Source: Oscillospiraceae bacterium
GTDB taxonomy: Bacteria; Bacillota; Clostridia; Oscillospirales; Acutalibacteraceae
Reading direction: 5' to 3'
Length of the DNA: 64,000 nt
Assembly (NCBI GenBank): GCA_902786285.1
Contig: CADABX010000003.1
Coordinates: forward strand, 62,001 to 126,000
In this document: positions 16,236 to 24,538 of the stretch, one piece after another
Position numbering within the stretch: the stretch's first letter is position 1
Layout: the number at the start of each line of letters is the position of its first letter
The notes under the pieces: generated by a model
Databases searched by the model: none
What the model was told of the DNA's origin: nothing
The model's input: only the letters and a program-made list of their open reading frames with translations
Made by a program: the position numbers and the translations under genes

Positions 16236-17097
16236 TGGCCGCCCGCTTTTCAGCTTTATCGCAGCGGCTGCCGGCAGGTTTGCCGCTTTTTTGCTCTGCT
16301 GTCCACAGCGTTCAGCCCGCGAAACAACCGCCGGTCTTCAACCAAGACGGCCGTTTTTCTTTCTTTCGAGAAAGAAAGAAAAAGTCGGCGGTAAAAAGAA
16401 AGAAAGCTTCGCATACGGCAAAAGAAGAAACGACCCGCATTGCCGCTGTGCGGCATTGCACAACATAGAATGTTGACCCAAAAGGAACGCTGCGGACACC
16501 GCAAGTGTTCCCTCCTCTGTCACGCTTTTCCGCAATGCCTTGGTGCTATGCTGTGGAGTTTTATGATTCTTTGCTGTGTGTTCTGCAGTTAATCAAAAAC
16601 ATAACATAAACCGACAACCAAAACCCTCTTTCCATGCAAGGCATTGCAATGGAAACGGAAAAGAAAAGCGGATTTGCCTTTTCTATAAAACTTTGTCCTC
16701 GATATCTCTGCGGTGCCTAATCACCGCAATGCCGACCTTCCGGCACTATGAGTTGAGGCTGGCTGTTCCGGTAGGCAAAATGAAACGCCGCTTTTCCGCG
16801 CCGTTGGCAGCGGACGGCGTTTCTTCTTTTGCCGTATGCGAAGCTTTCTTTCTTTTTACCGCCGACTTTTTCTTTCTTTCTCGAAAGAAAGAAAAACGGC
16901 CGTCGGCGGACAACCTATCGGAAGGAAAAGTTGTCAGCGGCTTTCGCCGCTGACAACGCGGTTGATATGAAAGAAAAACGGCCGTCTTGTTGAAAACTAA
17001 CGGTTGTTTCGCGGGCTGAATGCCGTGGACAGCAGAGAGAAAAAGCGGGCGACCCGACGGCAGCCACCGCGGCAAAAAACGAAAAGTGGGCGGCCAA
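16236..17097. repeat. Element with long inverted-repeat arms, no gene
   Basis: The stretch 16346-16432 is the exact reverse complement of 16818-16904 (87 bp). Outside this core both arms continue as an imperfect inverted repeat sharing TGGCCGCCC, CTGCTGTCCAC, TTCAGCCCGCGAAACAACCG and AAGACGGCCG, so the arms run 16236-16432 and 16818-17097. The right arm carries about 85-95 extra bases flanked by a repeated GACGGCCGTTTTTCTTTC. The core contains the palindrome TTTCTTTCGAGAAAGAAA. The 385-bp centre (16433-16817) holds only small hairpins and no credible gene. No transposase is seen; a MITE-like or recombination-derived palindrome is my inference. Confidence 0.85.
16930..16957. repeat. Perfect 12-bp hairpin nested in the right arm
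   Basis: GTTGTCAGCGGC, TTTC loop, GCCGCTGACAAC. It lies in the extra segment that the left arm lacks. Confidence 0.9.
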
Positions 17098-17139
17098 TGG
17101 CCGCCCTTGCTGCGAATCGCGGAATACCGGCGGCTTTCC

Positions 17140-17640
17140 CTATTTCGCCGTGTCCGTCATCTGCATCCCGGTAAACTTCTGTCCCCAGGCATTTGCCCAC
17201 GCTTCACAGTAGAGCTTGTAATAGGACACGTTGTGCTTTTTCCGCCAGCCGCCCATCACGTTGCACCAGAACGCCGACGGGATCGCGACCACCAGGTAAT
17301 ACAGCGGGCCGAGCAGCAGACACTGCCAGGTGTGGCCGTATTCGTGGATGCGCGTGTTATACGTCCATTCCTTTTTCGGATGCTGATCCTTCATAAAGAT
17401 GAACAGCCCGAGCGACAATCCGCCCTGGTTCCACGGGAGATAGGTGATAAAGGCATAGCCGAAGCGCTGATAGCGCCGGCCGAGGATCTTCGTGCAGATC
17501 AGAAAGATTATGCCGCCGATCAGATTCACCGGCAACCCCCACGTCCACTGGACAAAATAGAAGCAGAATTTTTTCAAATCGTTTTTGAAGTTCTTTTCCG
17601 GTTTGTCGGGTGCTTTTTTGCTGATGTCGATGTTTGTCAT
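17140..17640 (-). CDS. Membrane protein with HEYGH metal-binding motif
   Basis: 166 aa with two or three membrane segments: LPVNLIGGIIFLICTKIL, a weaker stretch near YLPWNQGGLSLGLFIFM, and LLLGPLYYLVVAIPSAFW. RIHEYGHTWQ fits the HExxH zinc-metallopeptidase signature (H-E-Y-G-H). The zinc could be completed by E147 or nearby residues of the EAWANAWG region (guess). Its ATG overlaps the stop of the upstream GPH symporter gene by four bases (ATGA), so expression is coupled. No named family recognised; a membrane peptidase or a structural metal site are both possible. Confidence 0.6.
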   Translation of the reverse strand: MTNIDISKKAPDKPEKNFKNDLKKFCFYFVQWTWGLPVNLIGGIIFLICTKILGRRYQRFGYAFITYLPWNQGGLSLGLFIFMKDQHPKKEWTYNTRIHEYGHTWQCLLLGPLYYLVVAIPSAFWCNVMGGWRKKHNVSYYKLYCEAWANAWGQKFTGMQMTDTAK

Positions 17641-19325
17641 TGTGTCACGCCCTCCTTGGCTGCTGCATGCGCCTGCTCTTTTTCTTTTTCCTTTTCCAAA
17701 AGGATGTCGTACTCACCGTCTTCATTTCTGGTCAGCGGATGCGGCGTGCTGTCGTCGTTGTCTTTGCCGAGCCATGTGTTTTCAATCTTCTGGCCGCTGA
17801 TTGCTTCGATGCAGGAGATCTCTGCATCGGTCAGCGTCACGCTGCCGTATTTGTGCTTGGTTGCAATCGCGGCGCGGATCATCGCGTGATCGTCCTTCGT
17901 CATCCGGAACCGGCGCAGCAGCCACAGCGCAATGATTGCGGCGACGATCGGAATGATCGCCACACAAAGGCGGATGCCGAAGATTGCGGGGTCGCTTTGT
18001 ACATACAGCTCTCCGGTCAGCCGTTCCTGCTCCTTGACCGCGTCGCCGGTCATCAGGCCGAAGCCCTGCAGGATGAAACCGACCAGCGCCGCCATGACGC
18101 CGCTGATGCTCTTTTTGATCAGCGTGCTGAACGTGGCGATCACGCCTTCGCGCCGGCGCCCGGTGATCACCTCGTCCACGTCGGTCAGATCGGGGAAGAT
18201 GTTTGTGGAAACGAAACCGAGGCCGCTCATGCCGAAGGGATAGAGAATCATACTCACCATCATCAGCGCCAGCCAAAGGAAGCGCAGTCCGTCACCGCTG
18301 CGGCTCGGCTGCATAAACAGACCGATGGCAAGCCCTGCCACCATCAGCGGCGTCACGATGTCGCCGCAGCGCTTTTTGCCGTATTTCATTGTCAGCGCAT
18401 AGTTGAGCGGGAAGGCGCTGGCCTCCGCCACGCCGGCTACTGCATTGAAGATTGCATAGGAGCTATACTGGGATGCAAGGTATTTGATATAATAGACCTT
18501 TGTCTGCGCATAGAAGCCGGTCGAAAACATATATGCAAGGCTCATAAAGAAGTATTGCCGAAACGCCTTGTTCTTGAAGACCAAACCATATTCCCGCAGA
18601 AAATATTTGAAATCGAACGGCTCAAGTTCATTGCCGAGCGACGACGGCTCCCACGTCTTGCGGTAGGTCAAAAAAACCGCAAATGCATAGAACGCCGAAA
18701 GTGTTATGCCGACAACAAGGAACGGCGTTTTCGACGCACTCGTCAAGTCGTTGTTGGAACCGAAAATCGCCAGAATCGCCACCGTGAACAAAAACGACGG
18801 CACCATGCCCGCGGAATTGAACAGATAGCCCATGGAGTTGTACTGCGTGCGCAGATCGTAGTCCGGCGCCAGCTCCGGCAGCATGGCCGTATGCGGCACG
18901 GCGATGATGGTATAGGCTGTCTTATAGAGCATATAGGCCAGCACATAGTAGACGATTGCCGGCCCTGGGTTTGTCGCACCGGTCAGCCCAAAGCTGTTCC
19001 AAAGCAACGTATAGGACACAAACAGCACCGGAATGCCCCAAAGCAGATAGCGCCTGTGCTTACCGGTTTTGCTGCGCGTGCGGTCGGTGATGATGCCCAT
19101 GGCCGGGTCGGTCACCGCGTCCCAAAGCGTTGCGATCATCACAATGACGCCGGCATCCCGAAGCCTGATATTGACCACATCGGTCAGGAAGATCGTGAAA
19201 TACATGCTGATGATGTAGCCCGCGCCGCCCATGAACATGTTGGCGTAGCTGTAGTTGATCATCGGCACAATCGCGGTTTTGAAGTCGCCCTTGACGCCGA
19301 TGGCCTTTTTGATCTTTTCGCCCAA
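17637..19325 (-). CDS. GPH-family sugar:cation symporter (MFS)
   Basis: 562 aa with about 12 membrane segments. Family marks include the N-terminal YANMFMGGAGYIISMYFTIF region and the loop ATLWDAVTDPAMGIITDRTR, the MelB/XylP-type signature. Transports a sugar or glycoside with a cation. The C-terminal ~70 residues are charged and cytoplasmic. The start codon is TTG, supported by AAAGGAGG seven bases upstream; no ATG lies near. The HEYGH protein is co-translated downstream. The substrate cannot be told from the context. Confidence 0.85.
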   Translation of the reverse strand: MGEKIKKAIGVKGDFKTAIVPMINYSYANMFMGGAGYIISMYFTIFLTDVVNIRLRDAGVIVMIATLWDAVTDPAMGIITDRTRSKTGKHRRYLLWGIPVLFVSYTLLWNSFGLTGATNPGPAIVYYVLAYMLYKTAYTIIAVPHTAMLPELAPDYDLRTQYNSMGYLFNSAGMVPSFLFTVAILAIFGSNNDLTSASKTPFLVVGITLSAFYAFAVFLTYRKTWEPSSLGNELEPFDFKYFLREYGLVFKNKAFRQYFFMSLAYMFSTGFYAQTKVYYIKYLASQYSSYAIFNAVAGVAEASAFPLNYALTMKYGKKRCGDIVTPLMVAGLAIGLFMQPSRSGDGLRFLWLALMMVSMILYPFGMSGLGFVSTNIFPDLTDVDEVITGRRREGVIATFSTLIKKSISGVMAALVGFILQGFGLMTGDAVKEQERLTGELYVQSDPAIFGIRLCVAIIPIVAAIIALWLLRRFRMTKDDHAMIRAAIATKHKYGSVTLTDAEISCIEAISGQKIENTWLGKDNDDSTPHPLTRNEDGEYDILLEKEKEKEQAHAAAKEGVTQ

Positions 19326-19363
19326 TAGAAGCCCTCCTTTTCCGTTTCCTGTATATTGGCTTT

Positions 19364-19392
19364 ATTTTAGCATGATGAAGCGCACAAGTCAA
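19364..19392 (-). promoter_or_regulatory. Promoter of the GPH symporter operon
   Basis: Minus strand TTGACT (19387-19392), 17-bp spacer, TAAAAT (19364-19369). Confidence 0.7.
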
Positions 19393-19419
19393 GAAATAAA
19401 ACTGCAGCCGCCGGGAGCA

Positions 19420-19448
19420 TTGACAAGTCCGGCGGAATATGCTATGAT
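19420..19448 (+). promoter_or_regulatory. Strong promoter of the repeat-peptide gene
   Basis: Consensus TTGACA, 17-bp spacer, TATGAT; one of the best matches in the window, driving a single 58-codon gene. Confidence 0.8.
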
Positions 19449-19484
19449 AAAGCTGCAAAGCAAACGAAGAAAGGAGACCTTTAG

Positions 19485-19661
19485 ATGGCAATCGAAAAAG
19501 GAAAAACCACGCTGTCCTCCGCCACTGCGCCGGCCAAAAAGCCTGAGACCCTTGGAAAAACCACTTTGGCCTCCACGACCGCACCGGCCAAAAAACCGGA
19601 GGAGCTCGGAAAAACAACCCTCGCTTCCGCAACCGCACCGGCCAAAAAACCGACGAAGTAA
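19485..19661 (+). CDS. 58-aa peptide of three tandem 18-residue repeats (possible RiPP precursor)
   Basis: After MAIEK come three near-identical repeats: GKTTLSSATAPAKKPETL, GKTTLASTTAPAKKPEEL and GKTTLASATAPAKKPTK. AAAGGAGA lies eight bases before the ATG, a strong promoter precedes it and a strong terminator follows. There is no signal peptide and no Cys. Each repeat carries a conserved Thr-Thr-Leu-x-Ser cluster, the type of residue YcaO enzymes can cyclise, and a YcaO gene is the convergent neighbour. I therefore suggest a multi-core precursor peptide; a basic Ala/Pro/Lys-rich nucleic-acid-binding peptide is the main alternative. Confidence 0.65.
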   Translation: MAIEKGKTTLSSATAPAKKPETLGKTTLASTTAPAKKPEELGKTTLASATAPAKKPTK

Positions 19662-19678
19662 CAGCCGTACACCCAAAG

Positions 19679-19715
19679 CGGGACGAAACGCACCAACGTT
19701 TCGTCCCGTTTTTTT
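19679..19715. terminator. Strong bidirectional terminator
   Basis: CGGGACGAAACG, loop CACCAA, CGTTTCGTCCCG, then T7. Shared by the repeat-peptide gene and the convergent YcaO gene. Confidence 0.9.
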
Positions 19716-19719
19716 GCAG

Positions 19720-21390
19720 TCATTCGCAGTCGGCGGCGCATGCGGCACGCCGGCGTGCCTGCAGACGCTGCACCTCCACGGTCAGCGCCCGGTTTTTCCG
19801 ATACAGATCGCCGAACAGCACATCCTTGAGATACCGGTTGCAAAGCGCTGCCGGATCGCCGAAAAACGGCGCCGTCGCCGCATCATCATAGTCCCAGAGC
19901 GCCAGCTTTTTACGCAGAGCGTCGTCCTGTGTTTCAGTCAGGCGGTAACGTAAAAAGCAGCGCAGCGCCGCCATATCCGGCAGATATTCGAATCCGCCGG
20001 TCGTTTCCATGCTTTCCAGCAGATCGGACGCCTGCTGCACATCCCCCGCGCAAAGCGAGAGGATGGCAACCACATACACATATGTCCAGCTTTCCAGCCC
20101 GGCAAGATGCAGCCTGGCGCACATGGCGTCCGGCAGCGCCGGCACAGAATCAAAAAGCTTCAGCAGCGCGGCAGCCTGCGCTGCGGACGCGACCTGCGGC
20201 GTGTCCAGAAACCGGCTGACCGCCGCCGGACAATCGTCCATCAACAGATGCTCCGTGGGAAAAACCGCGTTCAGCTCCGGGCTGAACACCTGTACCGCCG
20301 CCATCTCCGGCGTCAGCGACACATCGCGGTAATACAGATGAAACCCGGCCGTCTGTCCGAGCGCGGCAAAATGCGCCGCCAGCGCCCGGTTGCCGCTTCG
20401 TCCATCCAGATAGACCCGGTCGGGAAATGTTTCCATCGGCACCGCATCCGTAAACAGTCGTTCGGGCAAAAGCCCGTCTCCGTATTTGAGCATGCGGTAA
20501 AACGCCATCCGCCCGGCGCCCTCATAGGGCGCGTTCGGCATATACTGCCTGTAATCCTGCAACGCGCGGCCCTGCATCGTCTCTGTGATGCAGCGCTCCA
20601 CCGCCACGGAAAATACCGGGAAGGCGCCGAATTTGACCGCGTGTACCCCGTGGGCCCGGTTGACCCACAAAGAGACCACCACCGGCAGTCCGGTGGCACC
20701 GGCCGCGTCGAAAAAGCGCAGCGAAAACCCTTTCGCCCGCACTTTGCGGATCTTCTCAAAGCTCTCCGGCGCCTTTGCGGCGAGCACGGCATCCGGAATC
20801 TCCTGCAGCTTCAGCGGGTCGTCGCGCAAACAGCGGCAAAGCACATTCCGCTCCGCCAGCTCCGACATCCCCTGCACCAGCGCCTCCGAAAGCGTGTTGC
20901 CGGCGGCCATACCGTTTGTGCCGCAATAGCTGAAGATGTGGCGCGGATCTATACGCAGCGGCGCATCCGCGGGCGCAACCGGCAAAAAAACCTTTTCGCG
21001 CACAGCCGGACATTCCGATTGCAAATAGCGCAAAAACGCCGTCTCCCTTCCGCAAAACGCAGGGAACGCCGCCGCGATATGCCGCAGCGACGGCGTCGTT
21101 TCTTCGGACGGATCATCCAACAGACAGCCGGTCATGCCGTGGCGGTTGCAAAAACGCTCATACAGCTCCGCATAGGCGGACGCGCGGGCATACACCGGCT
21201 GCATCCCTTTGCCGTGGGTGCGCAGCAGCTCTGTGTCGTCATACCTGAGCTGCAGCGAAAGCGAATAGACGCCGGCCCCGCCGTCCAGCACCGGTGTTTC
21301 CAGCAGGGAAAAATGTTCGGACACCCCTGCAAAAAAGCGCCGGATGATCGCCACTGTCCGGGTCGGTGCGCGTTCCTTAAACCGCCGCAT
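19720..21390 (-). CDS. YcaO-domain protein, E. coli YcaO-like
   Basis: 556 aa, cytoplasmic. YcaO enzymes use ATP to activate peptide amides (azoline, thioamide or amidine formation). The three ATP/Mg signatures are intact: SAYAELYERF (Ser71, Glu75, Glu78-Arg79), GNTLSEALVQGMSELAERN (Glu169, Gln173, Glu177, Glu180-Arg181) and SVAVERCITETMQGR (Glu270, Gln273). TNGMAAGNT and FGAFPVFSVAVERCITE closely recall E. coli YcaO, and the ~200-residue helical C-terminal extension also fits that branch, linked genetically to RimO-dependent S12 methylthiolation rather than to a known peptide. No E1-like or TfuA partner is nearby. AAGGAGG fixes the start. The repeat-peptide gene is convergent. Confidence 0.85.
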   Translation of the reverse strand: MRRFKERAPTRTVAIIRRFFAGVSEHFSLLETPVLDGGAGVYSLSLQLRYDDTELLRTHGKGMQPVYARASAYAELYERFCNRHGMTGCLLDDPSEETTPSLRHIAAAFPAFCGRETAFLRYLQSECPAVREKVFLPVAPADAPLRIDPRHIFSYCGTNGMAAGNTLSEALVQGMSELAERNVLCRCLRDDPLKLQEIPDAVLAAKAPESFEKIRKVRAKGFSLRFFDAAGATGLPVVVSLWVNRAHGVHAVKFGAFPVFSVAVERCITETMQGRALQDYRQYMPNAPYEGAGRMAFYRMLKYGDGLLPERLFTDAVPMETFPDRVYLDGRSGNRALAAHFAALGQTAGFHLYYRDVSLTPEMAAVQVFSPELNAVFPTEHLLMDDCPAAVSRFLDTPQVASAAQAAALLKLFDSVPALPDAMCARLHLAGLESWTYVYVVAILSLCAGDVQQASDLLESMETTGGFEYLPDMAALRCFLRYRLTETQDDALRKKLALWDYDDAATAPFFGDPAALCNRYLKDVLFGDLYRKNRALTVEVQRLQARRRAACAADCE

Positions 21391-21427
21391 ACCGTCGCCT
21401 CCTTTTCCTTATAAAAGAACCGGTTTT

Positions 21428-21455
21428 ATTATACCATGCTTTTTTGCAAAATCAA
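21428..21455 (-). promoter_or_regulatory. Probable promoter of the YcaO gene
   Basis: Minus strand TTGATT (21450-21455), 16-bp spacer, TATAAT (21428-21433). Confidence 0.65.
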
Positions 21456-21517
21456 GCCTTGCCTTCGCCGTCGTCTGAGGCCCCGGGCGTACCGCAAAAG
21501 ATTTTCTCAGAAAAATG

Positions 21518-21547
21518 TTGACAGAATACCCGTCTTTGAGATATAAT
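21518..21547 (+). promoter_or_regulatory. Promoter of the rpmH cluster
   Basis: TTGACA, 18-bp spacer, TATAAT, about 115 bases ahead of rpmH, leaving an untranslated leader of roughly 105 bases. Confidence 0.8.
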
Positions 21548-21660
21548 GACAAAATGCAAGGTATGCCCTTTTGGGTTTTTGCCTTTCAGTTCGATAACAA
21601 ACCGCCTTCTTCGGCGCGGTTTCGTTGAAGATGATTTCAGCAAAAAGGAGGTATATCGCA

Positions 21661-21795
21661 ATGAAAAGAACCTATCAACCGAAGAAACGCCACAGAAAGA
21701 TGGAGCACGGCTTCCGTAAAAGAATGGCAACCAGCAACGGCCGCAAAGTTCTTGCCCGCAGACGCGCAAAGGGCAGAAAAAGACTGACCTATTGA
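21661..21795 (+). CDS. rpmH: 50S ribosomal protein L34
   Basis: 44 aa, too short for many gene callers. [18 protein letters not shown] and the C-terminal KGRKRLTY are diagnostic of L34. AAGGAGG precedes the ATG. First gene of rpmH-rnpA-yidD-yidC-khpB. In most bacteria dnaA lies divergently just upstream; here a YcaO gene occupies that place. Confidence 0.97.
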   Translation: MKRTYQPKKRHRKMEHGFRKRMATSNGRKVLARRRAKGRKRLTY

Positions 21796-21834
21796 TTTGC
21801 CGCTGTCCCAATTTTTGCGTTGAGGGTTGATGCT

Positions 21835-22173
21835 ATGCCGTCTTATGTTTCGCTGAACCTGAACAAGGATTTTCTGCGGCTGTATCACCGGGGCAAGTCC
21901 TGCGCCAAACCTGCGCTGGTCGTCTATGCGATGAAAAACCGCACGGGCCTTTGCCGTGTGGGGATCACGACCAGCAAGAAGATCGGCAACGCTGTGCAGC
22001 GCAACCGTGCGCGCCGCGTGATCCGCGCTTCCTTGCAGCAGATTTTGCGCACCGACAGTCTTGCCGGCTGGGACTTCGTCTTCGTTGCACGCACCAAAAC
22101 GACCCGTGTCAAAAGCGGGGTGGTTTTGTCTGCCATGGAGGACGCGTTCCGTTCGCTGGGGGTGATCGCGTGA
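21835..22173 (+). CDS. rnpA: Ribonuclease P protein component
   Basis: 112 aa. Protein cofactor of the RNase P ribozyme that trims tRNA 5' ends. The RNR signature is [17 protein letters not shown], and [10 protein letters not shown] is the usual C-terminal strand. GAGGG is eight bases before the ATG at 21835; an upstream TTG (21820) is in frame but less likely. The stop overlaps the yidD start. Confidence 0.95.
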   Translation: MPSYVSLNLNKDFLRLYHRGKSCAKPALVVYAMKNRTGLCRVGITTSKKIGNAVQRNRARRVIRASLQQILRTDSLAGWDFVFVARTKTTRVKSGVVLSAMEDAFRSLGVIA

Positions 22174-22400
22174 AAAAGGCGCTGCTTGCAGCCATCCGGT
22201 TTTACCGCCGGCATCTTTCACCGCACCTGCCGCCCATGTGCCGCTATTATCCCACCTGTTCCGTCTATGCGATCGAAGCGATCGAAACCCACGGCGCCCT
22301 GCGCGGCACCCTGCTCGCGGTGTGGCGTCTGCTTCGATGCAATCCGCTTTCTCCGGGCGGGTATGATCCCGTTCCGCCGAAGAGAGAAAAGCGTCGATAA
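22170..22400 (+). CDS. yidD: Membrane protein insertion efficiency factor YidD
   Basis: 76 aa. Starts at GTG overlapping the rnpA stop (GTGA). [29 protein letters not shown] and [14 protein letters not shown] are the conserved YidD stretches, including the three Cys positions. Thought to assist YidC-dependent insertion at the membrane. Confidence 0.95.
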   Translation: MKKALLAAIRFYRRHLSPHLPPMCRYYPTCSVYAIEAIETHGALRGTLLAVWRLLRCNPLSPGGYDPVPPKREKRR

Positions 22401-22461
22401 CGCCGGCTGTCCGGCCCGCGGCATTCAACATTCAACCGCCAATTCTTTACGGAGGAAACGC

Positions 22462-23445
22462 ATGTTCGCATTTTTTTACTCGATCTTCGGTTTCCTGTTC
22501 CGTATCCTGTATTCCTTCATCAACAACTACGGACTGGCGCTGCTGATCTTTACGCTGTTCTTCCGGCTCATCATCATGCCGACCAATATCAAGCAGCAAA
22601 AGAGCTCCGCCACGCAGGTGCGTATGCAGCCCAAGCTCAAGCGCATCCGCGAAAAATATCAGGATTACACACCCCAGGAACGCAATCAGAAGATCCAGGA
22701 AGAAACCAACGAGCTGTATCAGCGCGAAGGCTACAACGCCATGGCCGGCTCCTGCATGCCGCTTTTGTTCCAGCTCCCGATTTTGTGGGGTCTGTACGGC
22801 GTGGTCCGTGAACCGCTCAAATATGTTTTGCAGATCCCGACCGATCTGCTGACGGCTTTGACGAATGTTGCCAAAACCAGCCTGAATCTTTCCACCAGAG
22901 GCCTCGCCTATGTTGAAACGGCGCTGATCTCCAACATCGACAAGCTCGTTGTCAAAATTCCCGAAACCGCCGCCAAGTATCCGGCGGAGATCCAAAAAAT
23001 TCGGGATTTCGATTTCACCGTTTTCGGCATCGATCTCGGCGCAGTTCCCGATTTTGCCACGCTCAAAAGCTTCGGTTCCGCATCGACGCAGGCAAAGATT
23101 TTACTCCTCATACCTCTTTTGTCTTTCCTGACGAGCATGATGACGAGCGTTTTGACCCAGCTGCGCCAAAAGAAAAACAACCCCAATATGGAAAACGCAC
23201 AGATGATGGGCTGCATGATGCTGACCATGCCGCTGATGTCGCTTTGGTTCACGTTCCAGTTCCCCGCCGGTATGGGTATGTACTGGATCCTTTCCAACCT
23301 GTTCGCGTTCTTCCAGACCTTGCTGCTCGGCCACATCTATGCGCCGAGAAAAACGATCGCCCGCATGATGGTTGACGAAACGATCTATCGCCGTTCCTAT
23401 GAACAGACGAAAAAGCAGATCGCCGAAACCGCGGCGAACGACTAA
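22462..23445 (+). CDS. yidC: Membrane protein insertase YidC/OxaA
   Basis: 327 aa. Gram-positive-length YidC (no large periplasmic domain). The first hydrophobic segment FFYSIFGFLFRILYSFI is followed by the coiled cytoplasmic region MQPKLKRIREKYQ, the conserved LFQLPILWGLYGVVREPLKY and three C-terminal membrane segments including MGMYWILSNLFAFFQ. Inserts membrane proteins alone or with SecYEG. ACGGAGG precedes the ATG; the open frame upstream is out of family. No lipobox Cys is seen at the N-terminus, unlike many Bacillus SpoIIIJ proteins. Confidence 0.93.
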   Translation: MFAFFYSIFGFLFRILYSFINNYGLALLIFTLFFRLIIMPTNIKQQKSSATQVRMQPKLKRIREKYQDYTPQERNQKIQEETNELYQREGYNAMAGSCMPLLFQLPILWGLYGVVREPLKYVLQIPTDLLTALTNVAKTSLNLSTRGLAYVETALISNIDKLVVKIPETAAKYPAEIQKIRDFDFTVFGIDLGAVPDFATLKSFGSASTQAKILLLIPLLSFLTSMMTSVLTQLRQKKNNPNMENAQMMGCMMLTMPLMSLWFTFQFPAGMGMYWILSNLFAFFQTLLLGHIYAPRKTIARMMVDETIYRRSYEQTKKQIAETAAND

Positions 23446-23481
23446 GCAGAAAACGAACGTATTATACGGTGGTGATAACAC

Positions 23482-24525
23482 ATGATTCATGAAGTAACCG
23501 CGCAGGGCGCAACCATCGAAGAAGCCCTTCAGAACGCCAGAGACGCACTGCACGCACCTGCAGACGCAGACGTGCATGTGGAACTGATTGCCCAGCCGTC
23601 CAAAGGATTGCTCGGTCTGTTCGGCAAAAAGAAGGCGGAGGCCCGCGCATATTATGAAACACCGGACGCACCGGTGAAAAAACCGCAGGAGAAAAAGCAG
23701 CCCAAGCCGCAGCAAAAAGAGGCGGAAAAGGCCGCGAAGCCCGCGGACAAACCCCAGCCCAAAAAGCAGCCGCAGCAAAAGAGCGCCAAAAAGCCGCAGC
23801 CGCAGAACGCGCCCGCCAAGGAAAAGGCCGCGCCCGCACCCGCAGAGGAAACGCCGAAGACCGAAATCGATCTGGAATCGAAGCCGGGCGTCAAGGCCGG
23901 CGCCGCCTATCTGCTTGAGATGGTCCGGCTGATGGGTGTGCAAAGCGCGTCGGTCAAAGCGTTTGTCCACGCGGACAACGAGGTTTTGCTCGAGCTGGAC
24001 TGCGGCGAGGATTACGGCATCGTGATCGGCCGCCGCGGCGAAACGCTAGATTCCATCCAGTATCTGACCCGTCTGGTCGCCAACAAGCAAAAGAGCGAGG
24101 GCGAGTATTCCCGCATCTCGATCAACGTCGGCAACTATCGCGAAAAGAGAAAGAGCACGCTCGCCTCTCTTGCGAAAAAGAACGCCGAAAAAGTGCTCAA
24201 ATACGGCCGCAACTTCACGTTCGAGCCGATGAATCCCTATGAACGCCGCATCATCCACACCACGATCCAGGAGATCGAAGGCGTCACCTCGCACTCCGTC
24301 GGCAACGACGACGAGCGCCGTGTGGTGATCACGCTTGCCGAAGGTGTGAAGCCGACCCATCCGGGCGGAGCACGCGGCGGCAACAACCGCGCACGCGGCG
24401 GCAGAAACGGCGGACGCGGCGGACGCGGCAACGGCAGACCCAGCCAGACCGTGACAGCCCCGACCCGCGCGCCGAAAACCGACGCCGGCGCCGCAGGCGT
24501 TTCGCTCTACGGCAAAATCAACTGA
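23482..24525 (+). CDS. khpB: RNA-binding protein KhpB/Jag with RGG-type tail
   Basis: 347 aa. Jag-N domain (residues 1-55, with SKGLLGLFGKKKAEA), a Lys/Pro/Gln-rich linker (~60-135), a KH domain (GIVIGRRGETLDSIQYL) and an R3H domain (PYERRIIHTTIQEIEGVTSHS). It binds RNA with KhpA and affects elongation and division in Firmicutes. The tail after residue ~290 is Gly/Arg-rich with several RGG units (ARGGNN, GRGGRGNG), uncommon in bacterial Jag proteins. Last gene of the cluster; mnmE and mnmG, often next, are absent here and a terminator follows. Confidence 0.93.
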   Translation: MIHEVTAQGATIEEALQNARDALHAPADADVHVELIAQPSKGLLGLFGKKKAEARAYYETPDAPVKKPQEKKQPKPQQKEAEKAAKPADKPQPKKQPQQKSAKKPQPQNAPAKEKAAPAPAEETPKTEIDLESKPGVKAGAAYLLEMVRLMGVQSASVKAFVHADNEVLLELDCGEDYGIVIGRRGETLDSIQYLTRLVANKQKSEGEYSRISINVGNYREKRKSTLASLAKKNAEKVLKYGRNFTFEPMNPYERRIIHTTIQEIEGVTSHSVGNDDERRVVITLAEGVKPTHPGGARGGNNRARGGRNGGRGGRGNGRPSQTVTAPTRAPKTDAGAAGVSLYGKIN

Positions 24526-24538
24526 GTCTTTCTTGCAG

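Noticed and set aside
16576..16953. 125-codon frame inside the inverted-repeat element
   Set aside because: It runs through the palindrome (giving FFLSRKKEK-like text), lacks a ribosome site and has no domain features.
17634..19328. 564-codon open frame antisense to the GPH symporter
   Set aside because: Arg/His/Gln-rich shadow frame without ribosome site or recognisable domain; the minus-strand frame is a clear transporter.
19500..19650. Tandem ~54-bp DNA repeats considered as a CRISPR or satellite array
   Set aside because: Repeats are contiguous without unique spacers and are explained by in-frame peptide repeats with a promoter and ribosome site.
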